Notes: generated from the letters alone by a model not told the origin. DNA of 41,771 nucleotides from Duganella callida (GCF_004614165.1 NZ_SPVG01000103.1:1-41771), one strand, 5' to 3'; shown: positions 7,695 to 15,456, numbered from the stretch's first letter. Program-made: numbers and translations.

Positions 7695-8633
7695 TCAGCC
7701 GGCAAGTCCGCCATCGACCAGATAGATGGCGAAGGGAAAAGTGAGTATCGACAAAACCGTGCTGACCAGGATGGTGGTCGCCGCCTCGCTCTGGTAGGCG
7801 CCGGCCTCGTTGGCGAACATGGCCGGAATGGTGGCGGATGGCAGCGCTGCCAGCAGTATCATCTGCTGCGCATACAGCCCCTTGGCGCCGAACAGCAGGA
7901 TGGCGGCGATCATCAGCGCCGGTTGCAGCAGCAGCTTGAGGCCGAGGTTGCTCCACACCTCGCGCGACAGCCTGAGCGGCTCCGACGACATGATCAGGCC
8001 CAGGCACAGCAACGACACGCCCGGCGTGGCCTTGCCCATCAGGCTGAACGATTCGGCCAGCATGGGCGGCAGTTTCAGTTCCAGCACCGAGCACAGGATG
8101 CCCAGCGCGGGCGCCCACATCAGCGGCCGTCGCAGCGCCTGGGTGAGGCTGCCGCGGAAGGCTTGCCAGCCGCTGCTGGTGCCGGCGGCCACCGTCAGCA
8201 GCATGGTGGTCAGCGGGATCATCAGCAGGCTGGCAATCAGGTTCAGCACCAGCACGGTGTAAATGCTGCCGTTGCCGAACATGGCCTGCAGGATCGGGAT
8301 GCCCATGAAGGCCGCGTCCGGATAGGCGGTGACGAAACTTTTCAGGGTCGCCGCCTTCAGCTCGCGGTAGCGCAGCCAGCCGATCAGCAGCGCCACCAGG
8401 TACATGCCCATGATGCCGACGAAGGCCGCCGAGATCAGGCGGACGTCGAACAGCTGCGTGCGCGGCGTGGCGGCCATGCTGACCAGCAGCAGCGCCGGAA
8501 AGATCCAGCCCAGCACCAGCCGGCTGATCACCAGGCTGTCGGCGCGGTGCAGGCGTTGCCGCTTGCCGGCGATGTAGCCCAGGACGATGACAAATGCTAC
8601 CGGCAGGATGGGGCCTACGATACGGTCTAACAT
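7695..8633 (-). CDS. AEC (auxin efflux carrier) family transporter
   Basis: A 312-residue integral membrane protein with about ten hydrophobic helices in two halves, the AEC/BART superfamily pattern. Recognisable signatures are GPILPVAFVIVLGYIAGKRQ in helix 1, FVTAYPDAAFMGIPILQAMF in helix 4, and ALPSATIPAMFANEAGAYQ near the end. Bacterial members carry small organic acids such as malate or malonate. It sits between an enolase-superfamily enzyme and two exported cupins, so uptake or efflux of the pathway's acid substrate is the likely job. The start at 8633 has GGAG upstream, and the 52-base gap to the upstream gene shows no terminator. Confidence 0.9.
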   Translation of the reverse strand: MLDRIVGPILPVAFVIVLGYIAGKRQRLHRADSLVISRLVLGWIFPALLLVSMAATPRTQLFDVRLISAAFVGIMGMYLVALLIGWLRYRELKAATLKSFVTAYPDAAFMGIPILQAMFGNGSIYTVLVLNLIASLLMIPLTTMLLTVAAGTSSGWQAFRGSLTQALRRPLMWAPALGILCSVLELKLPPMLAESFSLMGKATPGVSLLCLGLIMSSEPLRLSREVWSNLGLKLLLQPALMIAAILLFGAKGLYAQQMILLAALPSATIPAMFANEAGAYQSEAATTILVSTVLSILTFPFAIYLVDGGLAG

Positions 8634-8685
8634 GATTGGTCTCCAGCTATGCTTTCAAAAAGGCTGCGCCGTTGCGACGGTCTTG

Positions 8686-9792
8686 TTACAGCGCGATGCG
8701 GTAATCGCGGATCACGTCCGGATCCGGTTCCAGGCCCAGGCCCGGGCCGCGCGGCACGGCCAGCCGCCCCTGTCTGGGGACGATGGCGTCGCCGTACAAC
8801 TGCGCTTCCAGATCGAAGTAGCGCCATTCGACGATGGCGTTGGCGCCGCCCAGCGCGGCGCTGGCGTGCACGCTGGCCAGCAGACCGGGGCCGTCGTAGA
8901 AGGTGTGCACCATGACCGTGGTGTTGTGCGCCTGGGCCAGCGCGTAGACTTTCTGCAGCTCCGTGATGCCGCCCATCTTGGCCGGGCTGGGCTGGATGAA
9001 ATCGACCGCGCCAGCCTGCAGCATGTGCTGGAAGTCCATCAGCGTGGACGCGTTCTCGCCGGCCGCGACGGGAATGCCGCCCTGGCGCCGCACGCTGGCC
9101 AGGCCGGCATAGTTTTCCGGTGGCCAGACCGGTTCTTCCAGCCAGCGCAGGTTGTAGGGGCGCAGCTGTTGCGCCATGTCGAGCGCCTCGCGCACGTTCC
9201 ATGGGCAGTTGACGTCGAGCGTGATCTCGATGTCCGGGCCGGCCGCCTCGCGCGCCGCCCGCACGCAGGCGACGTCGACTTCATGCAGCTTCAGGTAGCG
9301 GTAGCCTTGTTCCACGGCGCGCCGCACGTTCAAGCGCACCAGTTCCGGATCGGCATAGCGGATCAGGCTGGCATAGGCGGCCAGTGAGTCGACCCGGGTG
9401 CCGCCCAGCAGTTGCCAGATGGGTTGGCCGGCGCGCTTGCCGGCGATGTCCCACAGGGCGATATCGATCGCCGACAGGCCGAACAGGAAAGCGCCGCTGC
9501 GGCCGAAGATGTGGAATTTCTTTTGCAGGTCGCTCATCAGTTTTTCGCGCCCGGCCAGGTCGCGGCCGATCACTTCCGGCGCCAGGATGGTGTCCAGCAC
9601 TAGCTTGACCGCCGGGATCGCGGTGAAGCCGAAGGTCTCGCCCCAGCCCACGGTGCCGTCCTCGGCGGTGATCTTGACCACCAGCGAGTCGACCACCTGC
9701 AGGTTCTTGCTGCCCCAGACCCCGCCGGCCGACGGGCCGCCCGTGGTGAAAGGGATGCGCAGCGCGATGGTTTCGATGTTGGCGATGTTCAT
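8686..9792 (-). CDS. Enolase-superfamily enzyme (mandelate racemase/muconate lactonizing type)
   Basis: A 368-residue enzyme with the N-terminal capping domain (1-125) and a C-terminal barrel. Metal ligands are visible as Asp193 (LDVN), Glu219/220 (WLEEP) and Glu246 (AGEN). His296 (VMVHTFYDG) fits the barrel-strand-7 general base. On strand 2, where the mandelate-racemase group usually has Lys-x-Lys, there is Lys168-Leu-His170, an uncommon pair. Members dehydrate sugar acids or racemise or cycloisomerise acids; I cannot name the substrate. The start at 9792 has GAGGAG upstream. It is the first gene of the leftward operon and is divergent from a GntR/FadR regulator. Confidence 0.88.
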   Translation of the reverse strand: MNIANIETIALRIPFTTGGPSAGGVWGSKNLQVVDSLVVKITAEDGTVGWGETFGFTAIPAVKLVLDTILAPEVIGRDLAGREKLMSDLQKKFHIFGRSGAFLFGLSAIDIALWDIAGKRAGQPIWQLLGGTRVDSLAAYASLIRYADPELVRLNVRRAVEQGYRYLKLHEVDVACVRAAREAAGPDIEITLDVNCPWNVREALDMAQQLRPYNLRWLEEPVWPPENYAGLASVRRQGGIPVAAGENASTLMDFQHMLQAGAVDFIQPSPAKMGGITELQKVYALAQAHNTTVMVHTFYDGPGLLASVHASAALGGANAIVEWRYFDLEAQLYGDAIVPRQGRLAVPRGPGLGLEPDPDVIRDYRIAL

Positions 9793-9825
9793 ATCAGCTC
9801 CTCAATACGATTCATGTGTGCTTGT

Positions 9826-9854
9826 ATCATAGGAGACATTCGGTTGTCCTGCAA
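9826..9854 (-). promoter_or_regulatory. Promoter of the enolase-superfamily operon
   Basis: On the minus strand, TTGCAG (9849-9854) and TATGAT (9826-9831) are separated by exactly 17 bases, a good sigma-70 match. Transcription would start near 9819, about 26 bases before the ATG at 9792. A palindrome (9856-9870) abuts the -35 box on its upstream side. Confidence 0.65.
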
Positions 9855-9855
9855 G

Positions 9856-9870
9856 AGAATAACTTGTTCT
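9856..9870. promoter_or_regulatory. Palindromic operator between the GntR regulator and the operon
   Basis: AGAATAACTTGTTCT is a 15-base palindrome with one mismatched pair (arms AGAATAA and TTGTTCT around a central C). A partial copy, AGAATAAGTTGAT, occurs at 9895-9907 next to the regulator's start region. Two related half-site groups in a divergent intergenic region are what a GntR/FadR dimer would bind to control both the operon and itself. This is inference from position and symmetry. Confidence 0.5.
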
Positions 9871-9925
9871 TTTTAGTTCGTGTTGTTCTGATGTAGAATA
9901 AGTTGATGACGAAAAGGATCTGAAC

Positions 9926-10660
9926 ATGAGTGAGATGAATGTCCGGCGGGTGCAACGCAAGCCGCATCTGGCGGAGCACGTGGTGGCCGCCTTGAGCGAA
10001 GAGATCGCGTCGGGCCGGCTGCGGCATGGCGACCGGTTGCCGACAGAGCAATTTTTGGCGGAGAATTTCGGCGTCAGCCGCAACGTCGTGCGCGAGGCGA
10101 TCGCCAGCCTGCGCAGCCAGGGGCTGATCCAGTCGCGTCAGGGTGTAGGCGCGTTCGTGTCGGTCACGGCCGAGGCGGCGGCCGAGCCGCTGGCGCCGGT
10201 CAGCGCCCAGCTGCTGGAGGGCGACGACACCATCCGCAAGATGTTCGAGGTGCGCGCGGCGCTGGAGAGCCAGGCTGCGGCGCTGGCCGCCGCCGGCATG
10301 ACGCCGCGCAAGCTGAAGGAGATCCGCGACGCGGTCGAGCGCATGCGTTTCGAAGGCGCGCCGACCGCGACAACCGTCAATGCCGACCTGGACTTCCACC
10401 GCGCGGTGGCCGCCGCGTCCGGCAACGATTATCTGGAGGCGATGATACGCACCGTGCTGGAACCGATGCGGCCACTGATCGCCGCCAACTTCTCGCGTCA
10501 CGGGCCGATGTTCGGCAACATCCCGCATGCGGCGCGCGACGAGCACGAGGCGCTGGTGCAAGCCTTCATCGATAAGGACGCCGCGCTGGCGCGGCGGCTG
10601 ATGGGGGAGCATATCGTCAGCGCCGCCGCGCGCTTCGGCTACGAGATTGCCCACTACTGA
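9926..10660 (+). CDS. GntR-family (FadR/FCD-type) transcriptional regulator
   Basis: A 244-residue repressor-type protein. Residues 10-80 form the winged helix-turn-helix with RLRHGDRLPTEQFLAENFGV and NVVREAIASLRSQGLIQSRQ, the GntR signature. Residues 100-235 are an all-helical FCD effector domain with the metal-site pattern: Asp (NADLDFHRAV), then His in EHEALVQAF and later EHIVSAA. It is transcribed divergently from the enolase-superfamily operon, and FadR-type regulators of this layout usually sense a pathway acid and release the operator. Start at 9926, with AAGGATC about 6 bases upstream. Confidence 0.93.
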   Translation: MSEMNVRRVQRKPHLAEHVVAALSEEIASGRLRHGDRLPTEQFLAENFGVSRNVVREAIASLRSQGLIQSRQGVGAFVSVTAEAAAEPLAPVSAQLLEGDDTIRKMFEVRAALESQAAALAAAGMTPRKLKEIRDAVERMRFEGAPTATTVNADLDFHRAVAAASGNDYLEAMIRTVLEPMRPLIAANFSRHGPMFGNIPHAARDEHEALVQAFIDKDAALARRLMGEHIVSAAARFGYEIAHY

Positions 10661-10689
10661 GCGGGCACGCGCGGCATGCGCGTTACGGA

Positions 10690-11517
10690 TCAGTGCAGCT
10701 TTTTCAGCATGGCCGCCGCCACCGCCCTGGCCGATTGCGGATTCTGGCCGGAGATCAGCTCGCGGTCCTCGATCACGTTTTCGCTCCACGGCTTGGCTTC
10801 GACGAAGTCGGCGCCGGCGGCGGTCAGGCCGTCCTGCGGGAACAGCTTCATGTGGCCGCCGTCGAGAAAGCCCTTGGCCTGTTCTTCCTCTTCGTTGGTG
10901 AAGGCGGTCATCTTGTAGCCCTTGTAGATCCATTGCGCCGGCTGCGTGCGCTGGCCGGCTTCCAGTTTGCCCACATAGCCGCGCGCGTCCGGAATCGCGG
11001 ACAGCAGGGCGATGGTGCCGTGGCAGGTCAGGCCGGTGAGCTTGCTGTTGTTGTGGAAGTAGGTCAGCAGTTCGCCCAGTTGCTTGTCCTTCAGCAGATC
11101 CTGCATCGGGATATGGCCGCCCGGCACGAAGATCGCGTCGAACTTGTCGTAGCCGATTTTCTTCACCTGCGTCAGGCTGATCGCCGGCGAGCCGGTTCTG
11201 GACGTCAGTTTGAGTGTGGCCAGCAGCGCCTTGCTTTCCTGGCGGGCTTTTTCGTTGCCGCCCCAGAAGTTCACGTCGTCCGATTTCTGGTCGGCCGACG
11301 GCGCCTTGCCGCTGGGCGTGGCAAATACCACGGTGTGGCCGGCGGCGATGAAGGCCTGCACCGGTTCCATCAGCTCGTTGAGGAAGAAACCTGTCTGCAT
11401 GACTTTGCCATCCTGCAGGTCCAGCTTGTCCTGGTCGGAGACGACTACCAGCACCGTGCCGGCGCTGGCGAAGTGGGTGGCGCTGGCCAGCAGGCCGGCG
11501 ATCAGGGTTTTTTTCAT
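10690..11517 (-). CDS. Exported DJ-1/PfpI-superfamily protein
   Basis: A 275-residue protein with a signal peptide (MKKTLIAGLLASATHFASAG) followed by a type 1 glutamine-amidotransferase-like (DJ-1/Hsp31) fold. The nucleophile elbow is GLTCHGTIALLS with Cys165-His166, and AIFVPGGHIPMQDL precedes it. Cytosolic relatives act as glyoxalases or chaperones; export of this one is unusual but seen in the family. The start at 11517 has AAGGAG upstream; the longer frame from 11544 would bury the signal peptide. It is divergent from a methyltransferase gene, and an 8-bp-arm palindrome lies between them. Confidence 0.88.
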   Translation of the reverse strand: MKKTLIAGLLASATHFASAGTVLVVVSDQDKLDLQDGKVMQTGFFLNELMEPVQAFIAAGHTVVFATPSGKAPSADQKSDDVNFWGGNEKARQESKALLATLKLTSRTGSPAISLTQVKKIGYDKFDAIFVPGGHIPMQDLLKDKQLGELLTYFHNNSKLTGLTCHGTIALLSAIPDARGYVGKLEAGQRTQPAQWIYKGYKMTAFTNEEEEQAKGFLDGGHMKLFPQDGLTAAGADFVEAKPWSENVIEDRELISGQNPQSARAVAAAMLKKLH

Positions 11518-11584
11518 TTGCAGCTCCTTGTTTGGAATGTGCACAGCGTATTGGCTGTCCCTGTGGCTGTAAATGTGTTGAAAC

Positions 11585-11609
11585 TTACTTCACTTGTTAC
11601 ATGAAGTAA
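11585..11609. promoter_or_regulatory. Inverted repeat, candidate operator upstream of the DJ-1/PfpI gene
   Basis: TTACTTCA and TGAAGTAA are perfect 8-base arms separated by 9 bases, 68 bases upstream of the DJ-1/PfpI start. The symmetry and AT-rich arms suggest a dimeric regulator site (HxlR- or LysR-type, for example); no such regulator is encoded nearby. A separate 10-base perfect palindrome, TAGCATGCTA, lies at 11631-11640 in front of the methyltransferase gene. Confidence 0.4.
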
Positions 11610-11700
11610 TTCATGATCGGCGCCCTGCGGTAGCATGCTAGACTGCCGGCCCGAAGCGATGTCAGTCATCATCGCGCCTCTCCAACTTTCCTTCGTTGAC

Positions 11701-12384
11701 ATGACTGAAAACAATCTCTATACGCGGCCCGGTGCGGCCATTTATTCGTCCCTGGTGCTCAAAGTCTATGATGCCTGGGTGCTGGGGTTTTCCAACCGCT
11801 TTGCCTGGCGATGCCCGACCGGTACGGTGCTGCTGCCGTTCTATCGCCGCCATCTGGGCGGGCGGCATCTCGACGTGGGCGTGGGGACCGGCTATTACCT
11901 GGCGCATGCCGATTTGTCCGCCGTCCGGCAGCTGGCGCTGCTGGACCTGAATGACAACAGCCTGCGCGCCGCGGCGGCGCGCTCGGGACGCGCGGATGTG
12001 GCATCGTTTCAGGGCGACGTCATGCAACCGCTGGACATCATGCGGGGGCAGCAATATGACTCGATCGCGCTGTTTTACCTGCTGCACTGCCTGCCAGGCA
12101 CCATGGCGACCAAGGAAGCGGTGTTCCGCCACCTGAAGTCCTTGCTGAGTCCGGACGGCGTGGTATACGGCGCCACCATCCTCGGCACGGCGGCCGGACA
12201 CAACGGCGTCGGCCGGTATCTGATGAATCTGTACAACCGCAAAGGCATCTTCGGCAACCGGGACGACAGCGTCGACAGCCTGCGTCAGGCGCTGTCCAGC
12301 CAGTTCGAGGAGGTCACCATCACCCGGCACGGCATGGTGGCGCTGTTCACCGCCCGTCGCGCACGCAAACGCGTCACTGACTAA
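11701..12384 (+). CDS. Class I SAM-dependent methyltransferase
   Basis: A 227-residue Rossmann methyltransferase. Motif I is HLDVGVGTGYYL (about 57-68), followed by the acidic LALLDLNDNSL, then DSIALFYLLHCLPG as motif IV and LLSPDGVVYGATIL as the post-motif strand. The substrate is unknown; the closest remembered relatives are small uncharacterised methyltransferases opening with the same NLYTRPGAAIYS segment. Starts at 11635 and 11659 are in frame, but conserved sequence begins at MTENNLY, so 11701 is chosen; no strong Shine-Dalgarno is present for any of them. It is transcribed away from the DJ-1/PfpI gene. Confidence 0.82.
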   Translation: MTENNLYTRPGAAIYSSLVLKVYDAWVLGFSNRFAWRCPTGTVLLPFYRRHLGGRHLDVGVGTGYYLAHADLSAVRQLALLDLNDNSLRAAAARSGRADVASFQGDVMQPLDIMRGQQYDSIALFYLLHCLPGTMATKEAVFRHLKSLLSPDGVVYGATILGTAAGHNGVGRYLMNLYNRKGIFGNRDDSVDSLRQALSSQFEEVTITRHGMVALFTARRARKRVTD

Positions 12385-12385
12385 A

Positions 12386-12400
12386 ATACAACATTTGTAT
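12386..12400. repeat. Small perfect inverted repeat after the methyltransferase stop
   Basis: ATACAA-CAT-TTGTAT has perfect 6-base arms and begins 2 bases after the stop codon. It lacks a GC-rich stem and has only a short T run, so it is a weak terminator at best; it may be an operator or a simple hairpin. The rest of 12401-12598 is AT-rich leader of the protease gene with no open reading frame that I can support. Confidence 0.35.
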
Positions 12401-12598
12401 CAGGTTTGTTTCAGCTATATCACATCTGGCCGGTGCAGCGTTTAACAATTCGGCTGCGCCAGCCATGTCCCGCCAGGGCCGGCTTTCACTCTGAAAGACC
12501 TCTTATCTTGAATTTCCTTCAAGTAAAAGTACTGGATTTGCAGTAATTCTGCGGATTTTCCGTCTATCGATGCGCGGGAAAATATGTGTAAGTTTCAA

Positions 12599-12639
12599 CA
12601 ATGTAATGATAGACTCAAGTTTCAAAAATCATCACATTG
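12599..12639 (+). promoter_or_regulatory. Inverted repeat plus direct repeats upstream of the sedolisin gene
   Basis: CAATGTAATGAT (12599-12610) and ATCATCACATTG (12628-12639) are complementary over 11 of 12 positions with a 17-base spacer, ending 32 bases before the protease ATG. The 9-mer AAGTTTCAA occurs just before the left arm (12590-12598) and again inside the loop (12617-12625), 27 bases apart. This could be a regulator operator pair or an mRNA leader hairpin. Confidence 0.45.
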
Positions 12640-12671
12640 TTTAACATTTACACCAGCCGATAAGGGATCAA

Positions 12672-14552
12672 ATGAAGACCAAGCTTCTGATGTTGTGTGC
12701 CGCGTTGGCGGCAGTGACGGGTAGCTCGCAGGCGATTTCGCTGCCGGGCACGGCGCCCCTGACGAAACCGCGCGTGGCGGCCGACCCGCGTATCGTCGAT
12801 CTGGGCGTCGCCGCTGCCACCGATGTAAAAACCATTTCGCTGTCGCTGGCGGTGCGCAATGCCGACCAGCTGGACGCGTTCATTGCCAGCCTGGCCGATC
12901 CCGCCAGCCCGAACTTCCGCAAGTTCATCACGCCGCAGCAGTTTGCCGCGACCTATGGCCAGACGCCGGAATCGGTGGCGGCTGTGGTCAACTACCTGAA
13001 ATCCAAGGGCTTCACGGTCAACAAGGTATTCGCCAACAACCTGCAGATCAGCGCGACCGGCACCAATGCGCAGATCGCCGCAGCGTTCGGCGCCAGCGTG
13101 CACAACTACTCGCTGCTGGGCAAACGCTACCAGGCGCCGGCAACCACGCCCACCATCCCGGCCGCGCTGGCGTCGGTGGTGAAGGCGGTCAACGGCATCA
13201 GCACCCGTGCGCTGTTCAGCAAGCGCTCGACCACGGTGCCGCACACCGGCGCGCTGGCGGGCGACGTCAGCACCAAGGTGGCCGGCGCCGTCGGCGGCGC
13301 GCCGGGCCAGTACACCACCACCGACCTGGCCAGCAAGTACAACATCAATCCGCTGTACACGCGCGGCATCACCGGCGCCGGCAAGACCATCGGCATCGCC
13401 ACGCTGGCCGGCTATGCGCAGTCGGATGCATACGCTTACTGGCAGCAGCTGGGCCTGCAGGTCAGCAGCAGCCGCATCACCGACGTGAAGGTCGACGGCG
13501 GCCCGCTGCCGGAAGATGGTCCGGGTTCGGACGGCGCCGGCGAAACCACGCTGGACGTGCAGCAATCGGGCGGCGTGGCGCCGGGCGCGAAGATGCGCGT
13601 TTACCTGGCGCCCAATACCGACGCCGGCTTCATCGACGTGTTCGCCCAGGCGGTGGACGAGAACCTGGTCGACGTGCTGTCGGTCAGCTGGGGCAATCCG
13701 GAAGTGTATTTCGATGACGGCACCATTGCGGCCTTCCACGCGGTGTTCCAGCAGGCCGCCGCGCAGGGCATCCCGGTGATCGCCGCCTCCGGCGATGCCG
13801 GCGCGTTCGACATCAACCGTTCACTGCCATATCCGCAGTGCACCACGCTGCTGGGCGTCGACTTCCCGGCGGCCGATCCGCTGGTGCTGGCAGCCGGCGG
13901 CACCACGCTGCCGAACACCTCGCCGCACAAGTACGGCAACGTGACCGTGAGCACCGAGCGCGCCTGGGGCTGGGATTATCTGAAGACCTACATCGTCAGC
14001 AACTACGGTACCGACCTGTACTACTCCGACTACTTGGCCGTGGGCGGCGGCGGCGGCGTCAGTGCGCTGTTTGCGGTGCCGTCGTACCAGAAAGGGCTGA
14101 GCGGCGTGCAGAAGACTGCGGCAGCGCAATCGCTGATCTGCGAAAACGCGGTGTTCAACAATGGCAGCGGCTATGGCGACTATCTGGACGTGCCGGCCAA
14201 TATCGCCGGCCGTAACCTGCCGGACGTGTCGCTGAACGCCGACCCGTACAGTGGCTACGCCGTGTACTTCAACGGCGCGTGGTCGACCGGTTCGGGCGGC
14301 ACCAGCTTCGTGTCGCCACAGCTGAACGGCATCCTGACCCTGATCAGCTCCGGCCTGAACGGCCGCGTCGGCCCGATCAATCCGCAACTGTACGCCGCGT
14401 TCAAGACCTACGGCTATGGCGCCGGCTCGCCGTTCAAGGCGATCACCGCCGGCACCAACCAGTACTACCCATCGACCGCGACCTACAACCCGGCCACCGG
14501 CCTGGGTTCGCTGGACGTGAACGCGCTGGCCAAGGCGCTGGGCGTCAAATAA
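12672..14552 (+). CDS. Sedolisin (S53-family) secreted serine protease
   Basis: A 626-residue protein. After a signal peptide (about 1-21) comes a pro-kumamolisin-type prodomain (about 40-190; FRKFITPQQFAATYGQTPES is characteristic), then the catalytic domain. The acid Ser-Glu-Asp set is complete: Glu291 and Asp295 in GAGETTLDVQQSGG, oxyanion Asp375 in IAASGDAGAFD, and Ser545 in STGSGGTSFVSPQLNG. The C-terminal YNPATGLGSLDVNAL matches the calcium-site tail. Sedolisins work at acidic pH and self-process. AAGGGA sits about 7 bases upstream of the ATG. A long AT-rich leader with an inverted repeat precedes it, and a PEP-CTERM gene follows. Confidence 0.95.
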   Translation: MKTKLLMLCAALAAVTGSSQAISLPGTAPLTKPRVAADPRIVDLGVAAATDVKTISLSLAVRNADQLDAFIASLADPASPNFRKFITPQQFAATYGQTPESVAAVVNYLKSKGFTVNKVFANNLQISATGTNAQIAAAFGASVHNYSLLGKRYQAPATTPTIPAALASVVKAVNGISTRALFSKRSTTVPHTGALAGDVSTKVAGAVGGAPGQYTTTDLASKYNINPLYTRGITGAGKTIGIATLAGYAQSDAYAYWQQLGLQVSSSRITDVKVDGGPLPEDGPGSDGAGETTLDVQQSGGVAPGAKMRVYLAPNTDAGFIDVFAQAVDENLVDVLSVSWGNPEVYFDDGTIAAFHAVFQQAAAQGIPVIAASGDAGAFDINRSLPYPQCTTLLGVDFPAADPLVLAAGGTTLPNTSPHKYGNVTVSTERAWGWDYLKTYIVSNYGTDLYYSDYLAVGGGGGVSALFAVPSYQKGLSGVQKTAAAQSLICENAVFNNGSGYGDYLDVPANIAGRNLPDVSLNADPYSGYAVYFNGAWSTGSGGTSFVSPQLNGILTLISSGLNGRVGPINPQLYAAFKTYGYGAGSPFKAITAGTNQYYPSTATYNPATGLGSLDVNALAKALGVK

Positions 14553-14564
14553 GCACCTGTCGGG

Positions 14565-14583
14565 CGGAGGCGCGGGGCCTCCG
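14565..14583 (+). terminator. GC hairpin after the protease gene
   Basis: CGGAGGC (14565-14571) and GCCTCCG (14577-14583) form a perfect 7-bp stem with a 5-base loop, 13 bases after the sedolisin stop. Only a short TTT follows, so termination may be partial and the downstream PEP-CTERM gene may be read through. Confidence 0.45.
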
Positions 14584-14616
14584 TCCGTTTCATGAACACT
14601 TAGATACGGATCGCAC

Positions 14617-15159
14617 ATGAAATTCATCAAGCATTTGATCGTGACTGTTACCCTGGCCATGTTCGGCATTGCCGCCCAGGCGCAAATTTATGTTCCCAAG
14701 GATCTGGGCTCGCCTGGAGATTTCGACAACAGCTGGACCTTCCTGGGTGATGCCAGTGTCCCGCACGTCGCCGGTGAGAAATTTGTGGATACCTACATCT
14801 TCAATGTGCCGGATGCGCAAAACATCTCGGTTTCATTGACCAGTCTGCTGACCCGCGCCGGCTCGTCCGGCGTCAGCTTCCTGAACGGCGGTTTTGTGCT
14901 GAAAGATTGGGCCAATAACACCGAGCTGTATAACGTTGATGCCACCAAGGCCGGCTCGATCATCAGCGACACGTGGGCGCTGGGCAGCGGTACCTATGGC
15001 CTGTATGTCGTCGGCACCTACCTGGTGAACGGCGGCACCTACGGCGGCCAGATCTGGGGCACGCCGCTGGCGGCCGTCCCTGAACCATCGAGCGTGCTGA
15101 TGCTGCTGGCCGGTATGGCGCTGGTCGCCGGCGTTGCTCAACGTCGCCGCCGCGCTTAA
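14617..15159 (+). CDS. FxDxF-type PEP-CTERM surface protein
   Basis: A 180-residue exported protein. It has a signal peptide (MKFIKHLIVTVTLAMFGIAA, cut after AQA), a beta-rich central domain containing FDNSWTF and KFVDTYIFNV (the FxDxF pattern), and a C-terminal sorting signal VPEPSSVLMLLAGMALVAGV followed by an Arg cluster. PEP-CTERM proteins are handled by exosortase and often associate with exopolysaccharide or biofilm matrix. The gene follows the sedolisin gene by 64 bases on the same strand, with a hairpin between, and ends in a strong terminator. No exosortase is encoded in this window. Confidence 0.92.
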   Translation: MKFIKHLIVTVTLAMFGIAAQAQIYVPKDLGSPGDFDNSWTFLGDASVPHVAGEKFVDTYIFNVPDAQNISVSLTSLLTRAGSSGVSFLNGGFVLKDWANNTELYNVDATKAGSIISDTWALGSGTYGLYVVGTYLVNGGTYGGQIWGTPLAAVPEPSSVLMLLAGMALVAGVAQRRRRA

Positions 15160-15175
15160 GTTCTCCGCGCTTGGG

Positions 15176-15204
15176 AAAAGCCGCGAGCGATCGCGGCTTT
15201 TTTT
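15176..15204. terminator. Strong intrinsic terminator, probably bidirectional
   Basis: AAAA, GCCGCGA (15180-15186), a 4-base loop, TCGCGGC (15191-15197) and seven T form a perfect 7-bp stem flanked by A and T runs. It ends the PEP-CTERM transcript and, in reverse, lies at the end of the small minus-strand lipoprotein gene. Confidence 0.85.
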
Positions 15205-15433
15205 ATTTTTGCGGCGGCGCCAGGCCGCGCGAATCGGGGCAGGGCGCCTCTTCGTCGGGGATGTGGCGCAATTTGCTGGTGGCGGTCGCCGATGTCGCGG
15301 GCCGTGAACATCCTTGGCTGGCCGCGCCAGGGGCGGCCGGCGGCTGTGACAGCTGCGCGGTTTCCTGCGCCGCTGGCGCACAGGCACTCAGGCATGATAG
15401 GAACAGCAGCCGCGACGCGACAGATGGAAACAT
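15203..15433 (-). CDS. Small predicted lipoprotein, uncharacterised
   Basis: A 76-residue protein whose N-terminus, MFPSVASRLLFLSCLSACAP, has a hydrophobic core and the lipobox-like LSAC, giving a mature protein of about 58 residues starting at Cys18. The mature part is Pro/Ala/Ser-rich with several Cys and ends GLAPPQK; no family is recognised. The ATG at 15433 has CGGAG about 8 bases upstream. The stop lies in the T run of the terminator shared with the PEP-CTERM gene. A minus-strand terminator (15457-15485) separates it from the large gene upstream, so it needs its own promoter. It could be spurious, but the signal and ribosome site argue for it. Confidence 0.5.
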   Translation of the reverse strand: MFPSVASRLLFLSCLSACAPAAQETAQLSQPPAAPGAASQGCSRPATSATATSKLRHIPDEEAPCPDSRGLAPPQK

Positions 15434-15456
15434 AAGAAACTCCGTAGTTCACGCAT

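Noticed and set aside
12386-12400. ATACAA-CAT-TTGTAT as a terminator
   Set aside because: AT-only stem and no proper T tract.
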